DNA of 64,000 nucleotides. Source: Curvibacter sp. CHRR-16 (GTDB lineage Bacteria > Pseudomonadota > Gammaproteobacteria > Burkholderiales > Burkholderiaceae_C). Position 1 is the first letter of the stretch, and each line of letters starts with the position of its first letter. The DNA is taken from positions 620,001 through 684,000 of the forward strand of contig NZ_JAHCSH010000002.1 in the NCBI RefSeq assembly GCF_018474005.1, written 5' to 3'. The notes under the pieces were generated by a model. The model worked only from the letters and a program-made list of their open reading frames with translations, had not been told where the DNA came from and ran no database searches. The translations under genes and the position numbers were made by a program. Shown in pieces: positions 46,300-55,445 of the stretch.

Positions 46300-46418
46300 G
46301 GCAACTGTAACCCCATGGGCGAAACGATAGATGCTACAGGGATTGACTCAATTGCTCATGGAACGCTGCCAGCTTTCTGAGCCAGCGGAACGCTGTGCAT
46401 CCCGCATTACCCTTACCT

Positions 46419-47363
46419 TTACCAATACCCCGGCGCGCTGTAGCGCTCCTTCACAAAATCGATCCACAGCCGCAGGCGCAGCGGCATGTGTTTGCGCTGC
46501 GCCACCACGGCGTAAATGCCGTTGGGCGGGGCAGCGTAGTCGGCCAGCACGGGCACCAGCGCACCGCTGGCCAGGGCCGCTTGCACCTCCCACGCGCTGC
46601 GCCACGCTATGCCCAAACCCGCTAAGCACCAGTCGTGCAGCACTTGGCCATCGCTGCAGTCCAGCGGGCCGGTGGGGCGCAGGTGGATGACCTCACTGGC
46701 CTGACCAGTTGCCACGGGGGCGCTGTTGGCGCTGCCGCCCGCAGGCACCCGAAAAGCCCAGCCGCGCGTTTGCGAGGCGTCACTGGAAAGCATGAGGCAA
46801 TCAAAGCGCGCCAAGTCGGCCGGGGTTTGCGGCGTGCCGTGGCGGCGCAGGTAGTCGGGCGTGGCCACACACAGGCGGCGGTTGTCGGCCAAGCGCACGC
46901 TGACCAAAGACGAGTCGGGCAAGTCGCCCACGCGCACGGCGCAGTCATAGCCCTCGGCGGCGATGTCCACCACGCGGTCGCTGAGGTTGAGGGATACCGT
47001 GACCTCTGGGTGCGCTTGGCGAAACTGCGGCACCAAGGGCGCGACGTGGCGGCGGCCAAAGCCTGCTGGCGCGGTGATGCGCAAATGCCCACTGGCGCGC
47101 ACGCCCCCGGCGCTGACGCTGGCCTCGGCCTGCGCCACGTCTTGCAAGATGCGCTGACAGTGCTCCAAGAAAGCCACCCCTTCGTGCGTGAGCGACAAGC
47201 GGCGCGTGGTGCGCACCATGAGCTTGACGCCTAGGCGCTCCTCCAGCGCATCGAGCCGGCGGCTCATGATGGCCGGGGCCACGCCCTCGGCGCGGGCGGC
47301 AGCGGCCAAGCTGCCCCGCGCAGCCACGGCGACAAAAGTTTCCAGTTGCTTGAGCTTGTCCAT
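46419..47363 (-). CDS. LysR-family transcriptional regulator
   Basis: The 314-residue protein has the LysR helix-turn-helix at the N-terminus (LKQLETFVAVAARGSLAAAA, then APAIMSRRLDALEERLGVKL) and the two-lobed effector domain (HLRITAPAGFGRRHVAPLVP and on). It is divergent from the sugar-acid operon, with a palindrome in the 116-base spacer, so it is the likely regulator of that operon. The inducer may be a pathway sugar acid; this is inferred. Confidence 0.92.
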   Translation of the reverse strand: MDKLKQLETFVAVAARGSLAAAARAEGVAPAIMSRRLDALEERLGVKLMVRTTRRLSLTHEGVAFLEHCQRILQDVAQAEASVSAGGVRASGHLRITAPAGFGRRHVAPLVPQFRQAHPEVTVSLNLSDRVVDIAAEGYDCAVRVGDLPDSSLVSVRLADNRRLCVATPDYLRRHGTPQTPADLARFDCLMLSSDASQTRGWAFRVPAGGSANSAPVATGQASEVIHLRPTGPLDCSDGQVLHDWCLAGLGIAWRSAWEVQAALASGALVPVLADYAAPPNGIYAVVAQRKHMPLRLRLWIDFVKERYSAPGYW

Positions 47364-47429
47364 GCCCCCGATGCTAGCGGCAGCGCTTGGTGGGAAAACC
47401 CTATAACCGCTGCGGGGACTCCGTGCGCA

Positions 47430-47448
47430 AAATTGGCCTTACCAATTT
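47430..47448. promoter_or_regulatory. Palindrome in the LysR/sugar-acid operon spacer
   Basis: AAATTGG-CCTTA-CCAATTT has perfect 7-bp arms and contains a T-N11-A core. That is the form of LysR-type operators, and it lies between the divergent genes 32 bases before the dehydrogenase start. Confidence 0.55.
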
Positions 47449-47479
47449 AACTGCGCGTCCCTGAGCGCGAAAGGCCCCC

Positions 47480-48502
47480 ATGAGTTTGGCTTGCATCCTG
47501 ACCGGCCCCCTGCACCTGAGCGTGCAAGAGCAAAGCAGCGCAGCGCCTGCAGCGGGCCAAGTGCTGGTGCAACTCGGCGCGGGCGGTATTTGCGGGTCAG
47601 ACCTGCACTACTACCAGCATGGTCGGGCAGGAGCATTTGCGATCCGTGCGCCCTTTGTACCGGGGCATGAGGCATCGGGCGTGGTGCAAGCTGTGGGCGA
47701 GGGGGTGAGCCGTGTGCAGGTGGGGCAGAAAGTGGCCATCAACCCCGCCCATCCTTGTGGCACCTGCGCGGCCTGCCGCCAGGGGCGCAGCAACCTGTGC
47801 GAGCGCATGGTGTTCCTAGGCAGCGCAGCGATTTTTCCGCACATACCGGGCTTTTTTCGCGAGGAATTTGTGATGGCCGAAGGCCAACTCACCCCTATAG
47901 ACGAGGATGTGAGCTTGGGCGAGATCGCCTGTGCCGAGCCGCTGTCGGTGGGGTTGCATGCGGTGCATAGGGCGGGTGATGTGCTGGGTGCCACGGTGCT
48001 GGTGACCGGGGCCGGCACCATTGGCTGCATGTGCGTGATTGCCGCACGCTTGGCTGGTGCCGCCCGCGTGATAGCCAGCGACCCGAGCGAGCGCGCCCAG
48101 CACATGGCCTTGGCCGTGGGGGCCGACGAAGTGGCGGCCACTGTGGACGACAGCGCCAACTGGTCAGGCCGCGTGGATGTTGCCATAGAGGCTGCGGGCC
48201 ACCCAGCGGCACTGGCTAGCTGCCTGCGTGCGGTGCGCCGGGGCGGGCGCATCGTGCAGGTGGGCACCTTGCCAGCCGAAATGCCTTTTGCGGCCAACGA
48301 CATCATGACCCGCGAGTTGAGCTACCTCGGTGCCTTTCGGGCCGACGTGGAGTTCGACTGGGCGGTGCAAGCCCTGCGCACCCGCCGCGCCGATGTGCGC
48401 CCGCTCATCAGCGCGCAAATTCCCATTAGCCAGTCGAAAACGGCGTTTGACTTGGCCCTGGACAGAAGCCGTAGTACCAAAGTGCAGCTGATTCCCGGCT
48501 AA
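47480..48502 (+). CDS. Zinc-dependent sugar-acid dehydrogenase (L-idonate/L-gulonate 5-dehydrogenase-like)
   Basis: The 340-residue medium-chain dehydrogenase has the catalytic zinc site GAGGICGSDLHYY (Cys37) with GHEASGVV, the four-Cys structural zinc loop HPCGTCAACRQGRSNLC, and a Rossmann motif VTGAGTIGCMC. The HYYQHGRAGAF and RAPFVPGHEASG segments resemble IdnD. In characterised proteobacterial pathways such enzymes oxidise L-idonate or L-gulonate at C5, and L-gulonate gives D-fructuronate. The downstream fructuronate reductase and mannonate dehydratase favour that role. It is the first gene of the operon. The exact substrate is inferred. Confidence 0.8.
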   Translation: MSLACILTGPLHLSVQEQSSAAPAAGQVLVQLGAGGICGSDLHYYQHGRAGAFAIRAPFVPGHEASGVVQAVGEGVSRVQVGQKVAINPAHPCGTCAACRQGRSNLCERMVFLGSAAIFPHIPGFFREEFVMAEGQLTPIDEDVSLGEIACAEPLSVGLHAVHRAGDVLGATVLVTGAGTIGCMCVIAARLAGAARVIASDPSERAQHMALAVGADEVAATVDDSANWSGRVDVAIEAAGHPAALASCLRAVRRGGRIVQVGTLPAEMPFAANDIMTRELSYLGAFRADVEFDWAVQALRTRRADVRPLISAQIPISQSKTAFDLALDRSRSTKVQLIPG

Positions 48503-48529
48503 GCACATACAACCATGAGGAGACACAGC

Positions 48530-49498
48530 ATGACATTCCAACGTATAGCCATTGCAATAGCCGCCTGCGCCGCACTGAGCTGCCCCGCTTGGGCGCAGAC
48601 CAAGCTCAAGTGGGCGCACGTGTACGAGACATCGGAGCCGTTCCACACCGCATCGGTCTGGGCTGCGCAAGAGATCCAAAAACGCACCAATGGCCGCTAC
48701 CAAATCGAGGTCTACCCTGCCTCGCAGTTGGGTAAGGAAAACGACATCAACCAGGGCCTCAGTCTGGGCACGGTGGACATCATCATTTCGGGTTCCAGCT
48801 TTGCGGCCAAGGCATTTCCCCGCATTGGCGTGACCTACTACCCCTACACCTTCCGCAGCGTAGACCACCTGCTGGCCTACACCAAGAGCGATATTTACAA
48901 AGAGTTGACCGCGGGCTACGAACAAAAGAGCGGCAACGAAATCATTGCCACCACCTACTACGGCACCCGCCACACCAGCAGCAATAAACCCATTGCCAAA
49001 TGCGCCGACATGAAGGGCCTGAAAATGCGCGTGCCTGACGTGCCCGCCTACCTGGCCATGCCGCGTGCCTGCGGTGCCAACACCTCGCCCATTGCCTTTG
49101 CAGAGGTGTATTTGGCCTTGCAAAACGGCACCGTAGAAGCGCAAGAAAACCCGCTGACCACGATCGAAGCGAAGAAGTTTTTCGAGGTGCAAAAGCACAT
49201 CGTGCTGACAGGCCACATCGTGGATCACCTCAACACCGTGGTAGCCGGTGGGGTGTGGAAAAAGCTCTCGGATGCGGACAAGAAAATCTTTACCGAAGTA
49301 GCCCAAGAAGCGGCGGCCAAGGCCTCGCAGGAAGTGGCTGCGCGTGAAAAAGAGTTGGCAGCGGTGTTCCGCAGCAAGGGCCTGAGCGTGACCGATGTGA
49401 ACGTGGGCGAGTTCCGCGACACGGTGCTCAAGTCTGTGCCATTCGAGCAGTTTGGCTACCAAAAGTCTGACTGGGATCGCATCCAAGCCATCAAGTAA
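48530..49498 (+). CDS. TRAP transporter solute-binding protein (DctP type)
   Basis: The 322-residue periplasmic binding protein is taken from the ATG at 48530, with GAGGAGA six bases upstream. The signal peptide ends ALSCPAWAQ, the mature domain starts TKLKWAHVYETSEPFH, and the DctP family region has QEIQKRTNGRYQIEVYPASQ, LKMRVPDVPAYLAMPRACGA and EVYLALQNGTVEAQENPL. The family Arg that binds the substrate carboxylate is probably in MRVPD. Substrates of such proteins are organic or sugar acids, in keeping with the operon. Confidence 0.93.
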   Translation: MTFQRIAIAIAACAALSCPAWAQTKLKWAHVYETSEPFHTASVWAAQEIQKRTNGRYQIEVYPASQLGKENDINQGLSLGTVDIIISGSSFAAKAFPRIGVTYYPYTFRSVDHLLAYTKSDIYKELTAGYEQKSGNEIIATTYYGTRHTSSNKPIAKCADMKGLKMRVPDVPAYLAMPRACGANTSPIAFAEVYLALQNGTVEAQENPLTTIEAKKFFEVQKHIVLTGHIVDHLNTVVAGGVWKKLSDADKKIFTEVAQEAAAKASQEVAAREKELAAVFRSKGLSVTDVNVGEFRDTVLKSVPFEQFGYQKSDWDRIQAIK

Positions 49499-49509
49499 GG
49501 AGGCCCTGC

Positions 49510-50157
49510 ATGACCACCTTGCACCCGCACTATATGGGCAACACCCCCTCCCCCCACAGCGCTGCCGACACGGATCACAAGACCGAAGGCAGCACACCGC
49601 AGACCAGCGATGAGGCCGCCGTGGTGGCCAGCTTTGCACAGGCCGATGAACACCACGTAGACCTCTCGGGCTACACCGCAGAGGACTGGGTATGCCTGGG
49701 CTTTTTCTGGCTCATGGCGGGTTTGGTGTTCTTGCAGTTCTTCACACGCTATGCACTCAACGACTCTTTTGCCTGGACCGAAGAGCTGGCCGTGTACTGC
49801 CTGATGCCCATTGTCTTTATAGGCTCAGCCATGTGCGTGCGCAGGGTGCGGCATATCCAGGTCAACTTGGTCTACCGCTACTTGCCAGCCCCGTTGGGGC
49901 GGGCGTTGTCCACCGCGGTGGATGTGGCGGCCTTGCTGTTTTACGGCTACGCCAGTTGGTTGGTCATGCGCTATGCCATGGCCGTGGGCGATGAGCCCAT
50001 GACCACCGTGAACTGGAACAAAAGCTATGTGTACTGGCTGGCGTTTGCGGGCTTTGCCCTCATGGCACTGCGCGCGGCCCAAGTGGCGCGGGCCAACTGG
50101 CGGCGCGGCTTCTCGGCCTTGCAAAACCCCGGCCATTTTGATGGCAGCGACGACTGA
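49510..50157 (+). CDS. TRAP transporter small membrane subunit (DctQ type)
   Basis: The 215-residue protein has an unusual hydrophilic N-terminal tail of about 55 residues (His/Asp/Thr-rich), then four membrane helices. Typical DctQ features are FFTRYALNDSFAWTEELAVY and MCVRRVRHIQVNLVYRYLP. AAGGAGG lies 7 bases before the ATG, overlapping the end of the binding-protein gene. It pairs with the next gene, the large subunit. Confidence 0.9.
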   Translation: MTTLHPHYMGNTPSPHSAADTDHKTEGSTPQTSDEAAVVASFAQADEHHVDLSGYTAEDWVCLGFFWLMAGLVFLQFFTRYALNDSFAWTEELAVYCLMPIVFIGSAMCVRRVRHIQVNLVYRYLPAPLGRALSTAVDVAALLFYGYASWLVMRYAMAVGDEPMTTVNWNKSYVYWLAFAGFALMALRAAQVARANWRRGFSALQNPGHFDGSDD

Positions 50158-50171
50158 TAAGGACGGACAGC

Positions 50172-51578
50172 ATGCTGATTCTGATTGTTTCCTTCCTCGC
50201 CCTCATGCTGTGTGGCCTGCCGGTGGCGGTGGCCATGGCAGGCGGCTCGCTCATTTACCTGCTGGTCTCGGGCACAGTGCCCGACATCGTGCTGGCCCAG
50301 CGCATGATTGCGGGCATTGAATCCTTTCCGCTGCTGGCGGTGCCGTTTTTCATCTTGGCCGGCAACCTGATGAACATCGCGGGCATCACCGGGCGCATTT
50401 ACAACTTTGCCGTGGCCTTGGTGGGCTGGATGAAAGGCGGCTTGGGACAGGTCAACATCATCGGCTCGGTCATTTTCTCGGGCATGTCGGGCACGGCCAT
50501 TGCCGATGCAGCGGGCTTGGGATCGATCGAGATCAAGGCCATGAAAGACCATGGTTACTCGACCGAATTTGCTGTGGGCGTAACCGCGGCATCGGCCACG
50601 CTGGGGCCCATCATCCCGCCGTCATTGCCCTTTGTGATTTACGGCATGATGGCCAACGTCTCCATCGGCGCGCTGTTTGTGGCGGGCATCTTGCCGGGCA
50701 TTTTCATGACCGTGTTGATGATGGCCACCGTGGCCTACTTTGCCTACCGCAACCGCTGGGGCAGTGATGTGCAGTTCCACTGGGGCCGCTTGGGCAGCGC
50801 CACGCTGGAGATATTGCTGGTGCTCGCCTTCCCCATGGCCGTGTGGCTGGCCACGCGCGCTGGCGTTCCGGTCAACACTGCGGTGGGCTGCGCCTTTGCC
50901 TTGCTGCTGGTGCTGGACTGGCGCTACAACTTCTCGGCCGTGCTGGCCCTGATGGCCCCAGTGATCTTGATTGGCGGCATGACCATGGGCTGGTTCACAC
51001 CGACCGAGGCTGCCGTAGCCGCCGTGATTTGGGCGCTGTTCTTGGGCTTGGTGCGCTACCGCAGCATGACGCTCAAAACGCTGGCACAAGCCACCTTCGA
51101 GACCATTGAGACCACGGCCTCGGTACTGTTCATCGTCACCGCAGCATCCATCTTTGCCTGGCTGCTGACCACCACGCAGGCGGCGCAAATGCTGGCCGAT
51201 TGGATTTTGAGCGTGACGCACAACAAGTGGGTGTTCTTGCTGCTGGCCAACCTGCTGATTTTGTTTGTGGGCTGCTTCATCGACACCATCGCGGCCATCA
51301 CCATCTTGGTTCCCATCTTGCTGCCCATCGTGCTCAAACTGGGCATTGACCCGGTGCACTTTGGTTTGATCATGACACTCAACCTCATGGTGGGCTTGCT
51401 GCACCCGCCACTGGGTATGGTGCTGTTCGTGCTGGCCCGCATCTCCAAGCTGTCGGTAGAGCGCACCACGGTGGCCATCTTGCCGTGGCTGGTGCCACTG
51501 CTGCTGGCACTGGCAGCGATCACCTACATCCCGGCGGTGACGCTGTGGCTGCCCCAGCAAATGGGCTTGCTCAAGTAG
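50172..51578 (+). CDS. TRAP transporter large permease subunit (DctM type)
   Basis: The 468-residue sodium-coupled permease has about 12 helices. Family landmarks are GSLIYLLVSG near the N-terminus, FFILAGNLMNIAGITGRIY, GMSGTAIADAAGLGSIEIKA, ATLGPIIPPSLPFVIYGMM, and near the C-terminus GCFIDTIAAITILVPILLP and LHPPLGMVLFVLARIS. It follows the small subunit by 14 bases (AAGGA upstream). Together with the two previous genes it makes a complete TRAP importer. Confidence 0.95.
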   Translation: MLILIVSFLALMLCGLPVAVAMAGGSLIYLLVSGTVPDIVLAQRMIAGIESFPLLAVPFFILAGNLMNIAGITGRIYNFAVALVGWMKGGLGQVNIIGSVIFSGMSGTAIADAAGLGSIEIKAMKDHGYSTEFAVGVTAASATLGPIIPPSLPFVIYGMMANVSIGALFVAGILPGIFMTVLMMATVAYFAYRNRWGSDVQFHWGRLGSATLEILLVLAFPMAVWLATRAGVPVNTAVGCAFALLLVLDWRYNFSAVLALMAPVILIGGMTMGWFTPTEAAVAAVIWALFLGLVRYRSMTLKTLAQATFETIETTASVLFIVTAASIFAWLLTTTQAAQMLADWILSVTHNKWVFLLLANLLILFVGCFIDTIAAITILVPILLPIVLKLGIDPVHFGLIMTLNLMVGLLHPPLGMVLFVLARISKLSVERTTVAILPWLVPLLLALAAITYIPAVTLWLPQQMGLLK

Positions 51579-51584
51579 CCAAGT

Positions 51585-52670
51585 ATGAAAGCCAGCACCA
51601 TTCGCGAGTTGCGCTTGTTCGAAGCCAGCTCCCCTTTGTCACGCCCCATTGCCGATGCCACCCACCAGATTGGCCACATTGGCTTTCTGGTACTGGAACT
51701 GGTGCTGCACAACGGCGTGCGTGGTCAAAGCTATTTGCTGTCATTTGATTACTCGCACCATGCCATACGCGGGGCGGTGCGCGACATCGCCCCCATGGCA
51801 ACCGGTTGGGATGCCGCCGCCAGCGGCAGTTTCATCGTCCATGCCGAGCAGGCACACGAGTACTTTGGACAAGAGGGCGTGCAACGCTGGGCTCTGGGCT
51901 TGGTCAACATCGCTATGTGGGATGCATGGGCGCGCCACTTGAATGTGCCCATGCACCAACTCTGGGGCAGCACCCGCACACAGGTGCCGGTGTACGGATC
52001 GGGCGGTTGGCTGTCTTACAGCGATGCCGAGTTGGTGGATGAAGTGCGCGGCTATGTGGAACGTGGTTTTCGGGCGGTCAAGATCAAAGTCGGATCGCCC
52101 AATTGGCAGCGTGACATCGAACGCCTGCGCTTGGTGCGCGAGGCGGTAGGCCCCCATGTGCAGGTGATGATGGACGCCAACCAAGGCTGCGATTTGGCCG
52201 GCGCTTTGGCACTGGCCCATGCAGCCAAACCATGGGGTATACGCTGGTTTGAAGAACCTTTGCACCACCACAACGTGGCGGGCTTTGCCAGCCTGCGCGC
52301 GCAAGCCGGTATCAGCCTGGCCATGGGTGAGCGCGAGTACGACACCCGTACCCTGCAAGCGCTGATCGCCGCACAGGGCATAGACATGTGGCAGCCCGAT
52401 TTGCTGCGCTTGGGCAGCGTGCAGGCTTGGCGCGACTCAGCAGCACTGGCCCATGCGCACCACCTGCCAGTGCTACCGCACTATTACCGCGACTATGACG
52501 TGCCACTGCTATGCACCATCACCAATGGCTTAGCCGCCGAGAGTTTTGACTGGATTGATGGCCTCATCGACACCCCTTTGCAGGTGCGCGATGGCATGGC
52601 TTATCCACGCGAAACCCCTGGCTGGGGTTTCCGCTTCCGTGAACCGCTGTTGAAAGAAATTGCCGTATGA
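51585..52670 (+). CDS. Mandelate racemase/muconate lactonizing enzyme family protein (sugar-acid dehydratase or epimerase)
   Basis: The 361-residue enolase-superfamily enzyme has the catalytic Lys pair KIK (166, 168), magnesium ligands Asp197 (MMDANQG), Glu223 (WFEEP) and Glu249 (AMGER), and the Asp272/His299 dyad ([16 protein letters not shown]). This is the mandelate-racemase subgroup layout, which abstracts the proton next to a carboxylate. The specific substrate cannot be read from sequence. Known relatives dehydrate galactonate, gluconate, fuconate, tartrate and similar acids. It overlaps manD by 4 bases, so the two are coupled. Confidence 0.82.
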   Translation: MKASTIRELRLFEASSPLSRPIADATHQIGHIGFLVLELVLHNGVRGQSYLLSFDYSHHAIRGAVRDIAPMATGWDAAASGSFIVHAEQAHEYFGQEGVQRWALGLVNIAMWDAWARHLNVPMHQLWGSTRTQVPVYGSGGWLSYSDAELVDEVRGYVERGFRAVKIKVGSPNWQRDIERLRLVREAVGPHVQVMMDANQGCDLAGALALAHAAKPWGIRWFEEPLHHHNVAGFASLRAQAGISLAMGEREYDTRTLQALIAAQGIDMWQPDLLRLGSVQAWRDSAALAHAHHLPVLPHYYRDYDVPLLCTITNGLAAESFDWIDGLIDTPLQVRDGMAYPRETPGWGFRFREPLLKEIAV

Positions 52671-53878
52671 AAATCACCTCCGCCAAAGTCATTGTGTGCA
52701 GCCCGGGGCGTAACTTTGTCACCCTCAAGATAGAGACCGATGAAGGCCTGAGTGGCATTGGCGATGCCACCCTCAATGGCCGCGAGTTGGCCGTGGCCAG
52801 CTACCTGACTGACCACGTGATCCCCTGTCTGATCGGGCGCGATCCGCAGCAAATTGAAGACATCTGGCAGTACCTCTACAAAGGCGCGTACTGGCGCCGT
52901 GGCCCCGTCACCATGAGTGCGATTGCTGCGGTGGACACCGCGCTGTGGGACATCAAAGCCAAAGCCGCCAACATGCCGCTGTACCAACTGCTGGGGGGCA
53001 AAAGCCGCAGCCGCGTGATGGTGTACGGCCACGCCAACGGCAAGGACATCGAGCACACGGTGGACGAAGTGCTGCGCTACAAGGAGATGGGCTACCAAGC
53101 CATCCGCGCGCAAAGCGGAGTGCCGGGCTTGGAGAAGGTGTACGGCGTGGGCCGGGGCAATATGTTTTATGAACCCGCCGATGCCGACCTGCCCAGCGAG
53201 CACGATTGGTCTACCGAAAAATACCTGCGCCACACACCGCAACTGTTTGACAAAGTGCGTGCTGCCGTGGGATCAGACATCCACCTGCTGCACGATGCGC
53301 ACCACCGCTTAACGCCCATTGAAGCGGCGCGCCTGGGCAAAGACTTGGAGCCGTTTCGCCTGTTCTGGCTGGAAGACACCACCCCGGCCGAAAACCAAGA
53401 GGCCTTTCGCCTGATTCGCCAGCACACCACCACCCCGCTGGCCGTGGGGGAAATCTTCAACACCATCTGGGATTGCAAGGATCTGATACAGAACCAGCTC
53501 ATCGACTTCATCCGCACCACGGTCGTCCACGCTGGGGGCATCACGCACCTGCGCCGCATTGCCGATTTGGCCTCGCTCTACCAAGTGCGCACCGGCTCGC
53601 ACGGGGCCACCGATTTGTCGCCCGTGTGCATGGGCGCGGCTTTGCACTTTGACATCTGGGTGACCAACTTTGGCATTCAGGAATACATGCGCCACACCGA
53701 CCTGACCGATGCCGTCTTCCCGCATGCCTACACGTTTGAACGCGGCTATATGTACCCCGGCGATGTGCCTGGGCACGGTGTCACCATCGACGAAGCGTTG
53801 GCAGCCCGCTACCCCTACCAACGCGCCTACCTGCCGGTGAACCGCCTGCAGCACGACGGCACCTTGTTCAACTGGTAA
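52667..53878 (+). CDS. manD: D-mannonate dehydratase, ManD type
   Basis: Converts D-mannonate to 2-keto-3-deoxy-D-gluconate. The 403-residue product follows the ManD pattern closely: Tyr159 (EKVYG), Asp210 and His212 (LLHDAHHRL), Glu236 (WLEDTTP) and Glu262 (AVGEIFNT). These fall at exactly the numbers used for characterised ManD enzymes. The C-terminal [20 protein letters not shown] is typical. Enolase-superfamily ManD differs from the unrelated UxuA. Some members have low activity or other substrates, but the adjacent fructuronate reductase supports mannonate here. Confidence 0.9.
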   Translation: MKITSAKVIVCSPGRNFVTLKIETDEGLSGIGDATLNGRELAVASYLTDHVIPCLIGRDPQQIEDIWQYLYKGAYWRRGPVTMSAIAAVDTALWDIKAKAANMPLYQLLGGKSRSRVMVYGHANGKDIEHTVDEVLRYKEMGYQAIRAQSGVPGLEKVYGVGRGNMFYEPADADLPSEHDWSTEKYLRHTPQLFDKVRAAVGSDIHLLHDAHHRLTPIEAARLGKDLEPFRLFWLEDTTPAENQEAFRLIRQHTTTPLAVGEIFNTIWDCKDLIQNQLIDFIRTTVVHAGGITHLRRIADLASLYQVRTGSHGATDLSPVCMGAALHFDIWVTNFGIQEYMRHTDLTDAVFPHAYTFERGYMYPGDVPGHGVTIDEALAARYPYQRAYLPVNRLQHDGTLFNW

Positions 53879-53889
53879 GGAGTGCACGC

Positions 53890-55368
53890 ATGCCAAGACT
53901 GCATCCTGACCGCTTGAACCAACTGCCCGCTGCTGTGCAGCGCCCGCAGTACGACCGCGCTGCGCTGCGCTGGGGCATTGTGCACATGGGCATTGGTGCC
54001 TTCATGCGCGCCCACTTGGCCGTGGCCACCGAAGCGGCACTGGCTGCGGGCGACTTGCGCTGGGGCATCGTGGGCGTCTCGCTGCGCCAAGCCGACACCC
54101 GCGATGCGCTGGAGCCGCAAGGTGGCCTCTACACCGTGGCCGTGCGCGATGCCGATGCACAAGGCCAACCACGCCAAACCCTGCAAGTGCTGGGCGCCGT
54201 GGGGCGTGTGCTGGTGGCCCCCGAGTCCCCGACTGCCGTGCTAGCGCAAATTGCCGCCCCCGACACCCGCATCGTGAGCCTGACCATCACCGAAAAGGGC
54301 TACTGCCACGACCCCGCCAGCGGGCGCTTGCGGCTAGATCACCCCGACATTGCCCACGACCTGCAGCACCCACAAGCACCACGCACAGCCATCGGGTTCA
54401 TGGTGTGGGCCTTGCAACAGCGTTTTGCCAACGGGTTGCCGGGGCTGACCCTCATGTCACTGGACAACCTGCCCGCCAATGGACAGGTACTGCAGGGCGC
54501 GGTGCTGGACTTTGCGCGCCGCATCGACAGCACGCTGGCCGAACGCATCGCCTGCGAGTGCCGCTTTCCGTGCTCCATGGTGGATCGCATCGTCCCGCGC
54601 ACCAGCGATGCCGACCGCGCCTTGGTGAGCGCTGCACTGGGCTGCGACGACCAATGGCCCGTGATGGCCGAGCCATTTTTCGACTGGGCGGTGGAAGACC
54701 AGTTTGCCAATGGCCACCCCGACTGGGGGTATGCCCGGATCGTGCATGAAGCGGCGCCGTGGGAGCGGCTCAAGCTGCGCATGGTCAATGGCACGCACTC
54801 GTGCATTGCCTACCTCGGGGCCATGGCCGGCTGGAACACGGTGGATGTGGCCATGCGCCAGCCCGCACTGACGCAGTTTTTGCAAACGCTGATGCAGCAC
54901 GAGATTGAGCCCACACTGCCTGCCTTGCCGGGCTTGGACTTGGCGGCCTACCGCAGCAGCCTGCTAGAGCGCTTTGCCAACCCGGCATTGGCGCACCGCA
55001 CGCAGCAAATTGCCATGGATGGTTCGCAAAAGCTGCCGCAGCGCTGGCTGGGCACCGTGCGTGACAGGCTGGCCACGCAGCACAGCATCGACCACCTCGC
55101 CTTGGGCTTGGCGGCGTGGGTGCACTACCTGCGTGGAGTGAACGAAAGCGGTGAGGCCTACACCGTGGACGATCCGCACGCGGCGGCATTGCAGGCCTTG
55201 TACCGGGAGACAGTGGGACAGCACACCCATGTGGAATCCGTCCAGCGCATGCTGGCGTATGCGCCCGTGTTTGGCGATTTGGCTGGCAACACCACCGTGG
55301 CACAAGCAGTCCTGCCACACTTGCAGCGGCTGCAAACACTGGGCGTGCAAGCCAGTTTGTTGGCATAA
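53890..55368 (+). CDS. uxuB: Mannitol dehydrogenase-family oxidoreductase, likely fructuronate reductase (UxuB type)
   Basis: The 492-residue NAD-dependent long-chain polyol dehydrogenase has the N-terminal GIVHMGIGAFMRAHLAV nucleotide-binding segment, SLTITEKGYCHDP, MSLDNLPANG and the catalytic KLRMVNGTHSCIAYLG (Lys, Asn and His in K-x4-N-x2-H spacing, near residue 300). UxuB interconverts D-fructuronate and D-mannonate, which links the upstream 5-dehydrogenase to ManD. It is the last gene of the operon, followed at once by a terminator. Mannitol or altronate specificity is possible, but the context favours fructuronate. Confidence 0.83.
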   Translation: MPRLHPDRLNQLPAAVQRPQYDRAALRWGIVHMGIGAFMRAHLAVATEAALAAGDLRWGIVGVSLRQADTRDALEPQGGLYTVAVRDADAQGQPRQTLQVLGAVGRVLVAPESPTAVLAQIAAPDTRIVSLTITEKGYCHDPASGRLRLDHPDIAHDLQHPQAPRTAIGFMVWALQQRFANGLPGLTLMSLDNLPANGQVLQGAVLDFARRIDSTLAERIACECRFPCSMVDRIVPRTSDADRALVSAALGCDDQWPVMAEPFFDWAVEDQFANGHPDWGYARIVHEAAPWERLKLRMVNGTHSCIAYLGAMAGWNTVDVAMRQPALTQFLQTLMQHEIEPTLPALPGLDLAAYRSSLLERFANPALAHRTQQIAMDGSQKLPQRWLGTVRDRLATQHSIDHLALGLAAWVHYLRGVNESGEAYTVDDPHAAALQALYRETVGQHTHVESVQRMLAYAPVFGDLAGNTTVAQAVLPHLQRLQTLGVQASLLA

Positions 55369-55396
55369 AAAAAGCACGCCAACTGGCGTGCTTTTG
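55367..55396. terminator. Bidirectional intrinsic terminator after uxuB
   Basis: AAAAGCACGCC-AACT-GGCGTGCTTTT is a perfect stem starting right at the uxuB stop. T4 follows on the plus strand, and a T7 tract on the minus strand serves the small membrane-protein gene at 55446. A second small hairpin (GTTGCTC-CTT-GAGCAAC) lies at 55422-55438. Confidence 0.88.
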
Positions 55397-55445
55397 TGGT
55401 TTGACGAGTCTGTCAGAGTCTGTTGCTCCTTGAGCAACGTTTTGC

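Noticed and set aside
48164..49639. 491-codon minus-strand open frame opposite the dehydrogenase and TRAP binding-protein genes
   Set aside because: Crosses the border of two clear plus-strand genes and shows no protein-like motif.
55406..55423. GAGTCTGT tandem duplication after uxuB
   Set aside because: A single 8-bp duplication between two terminator-like hairpins; too short to support a functional claim.
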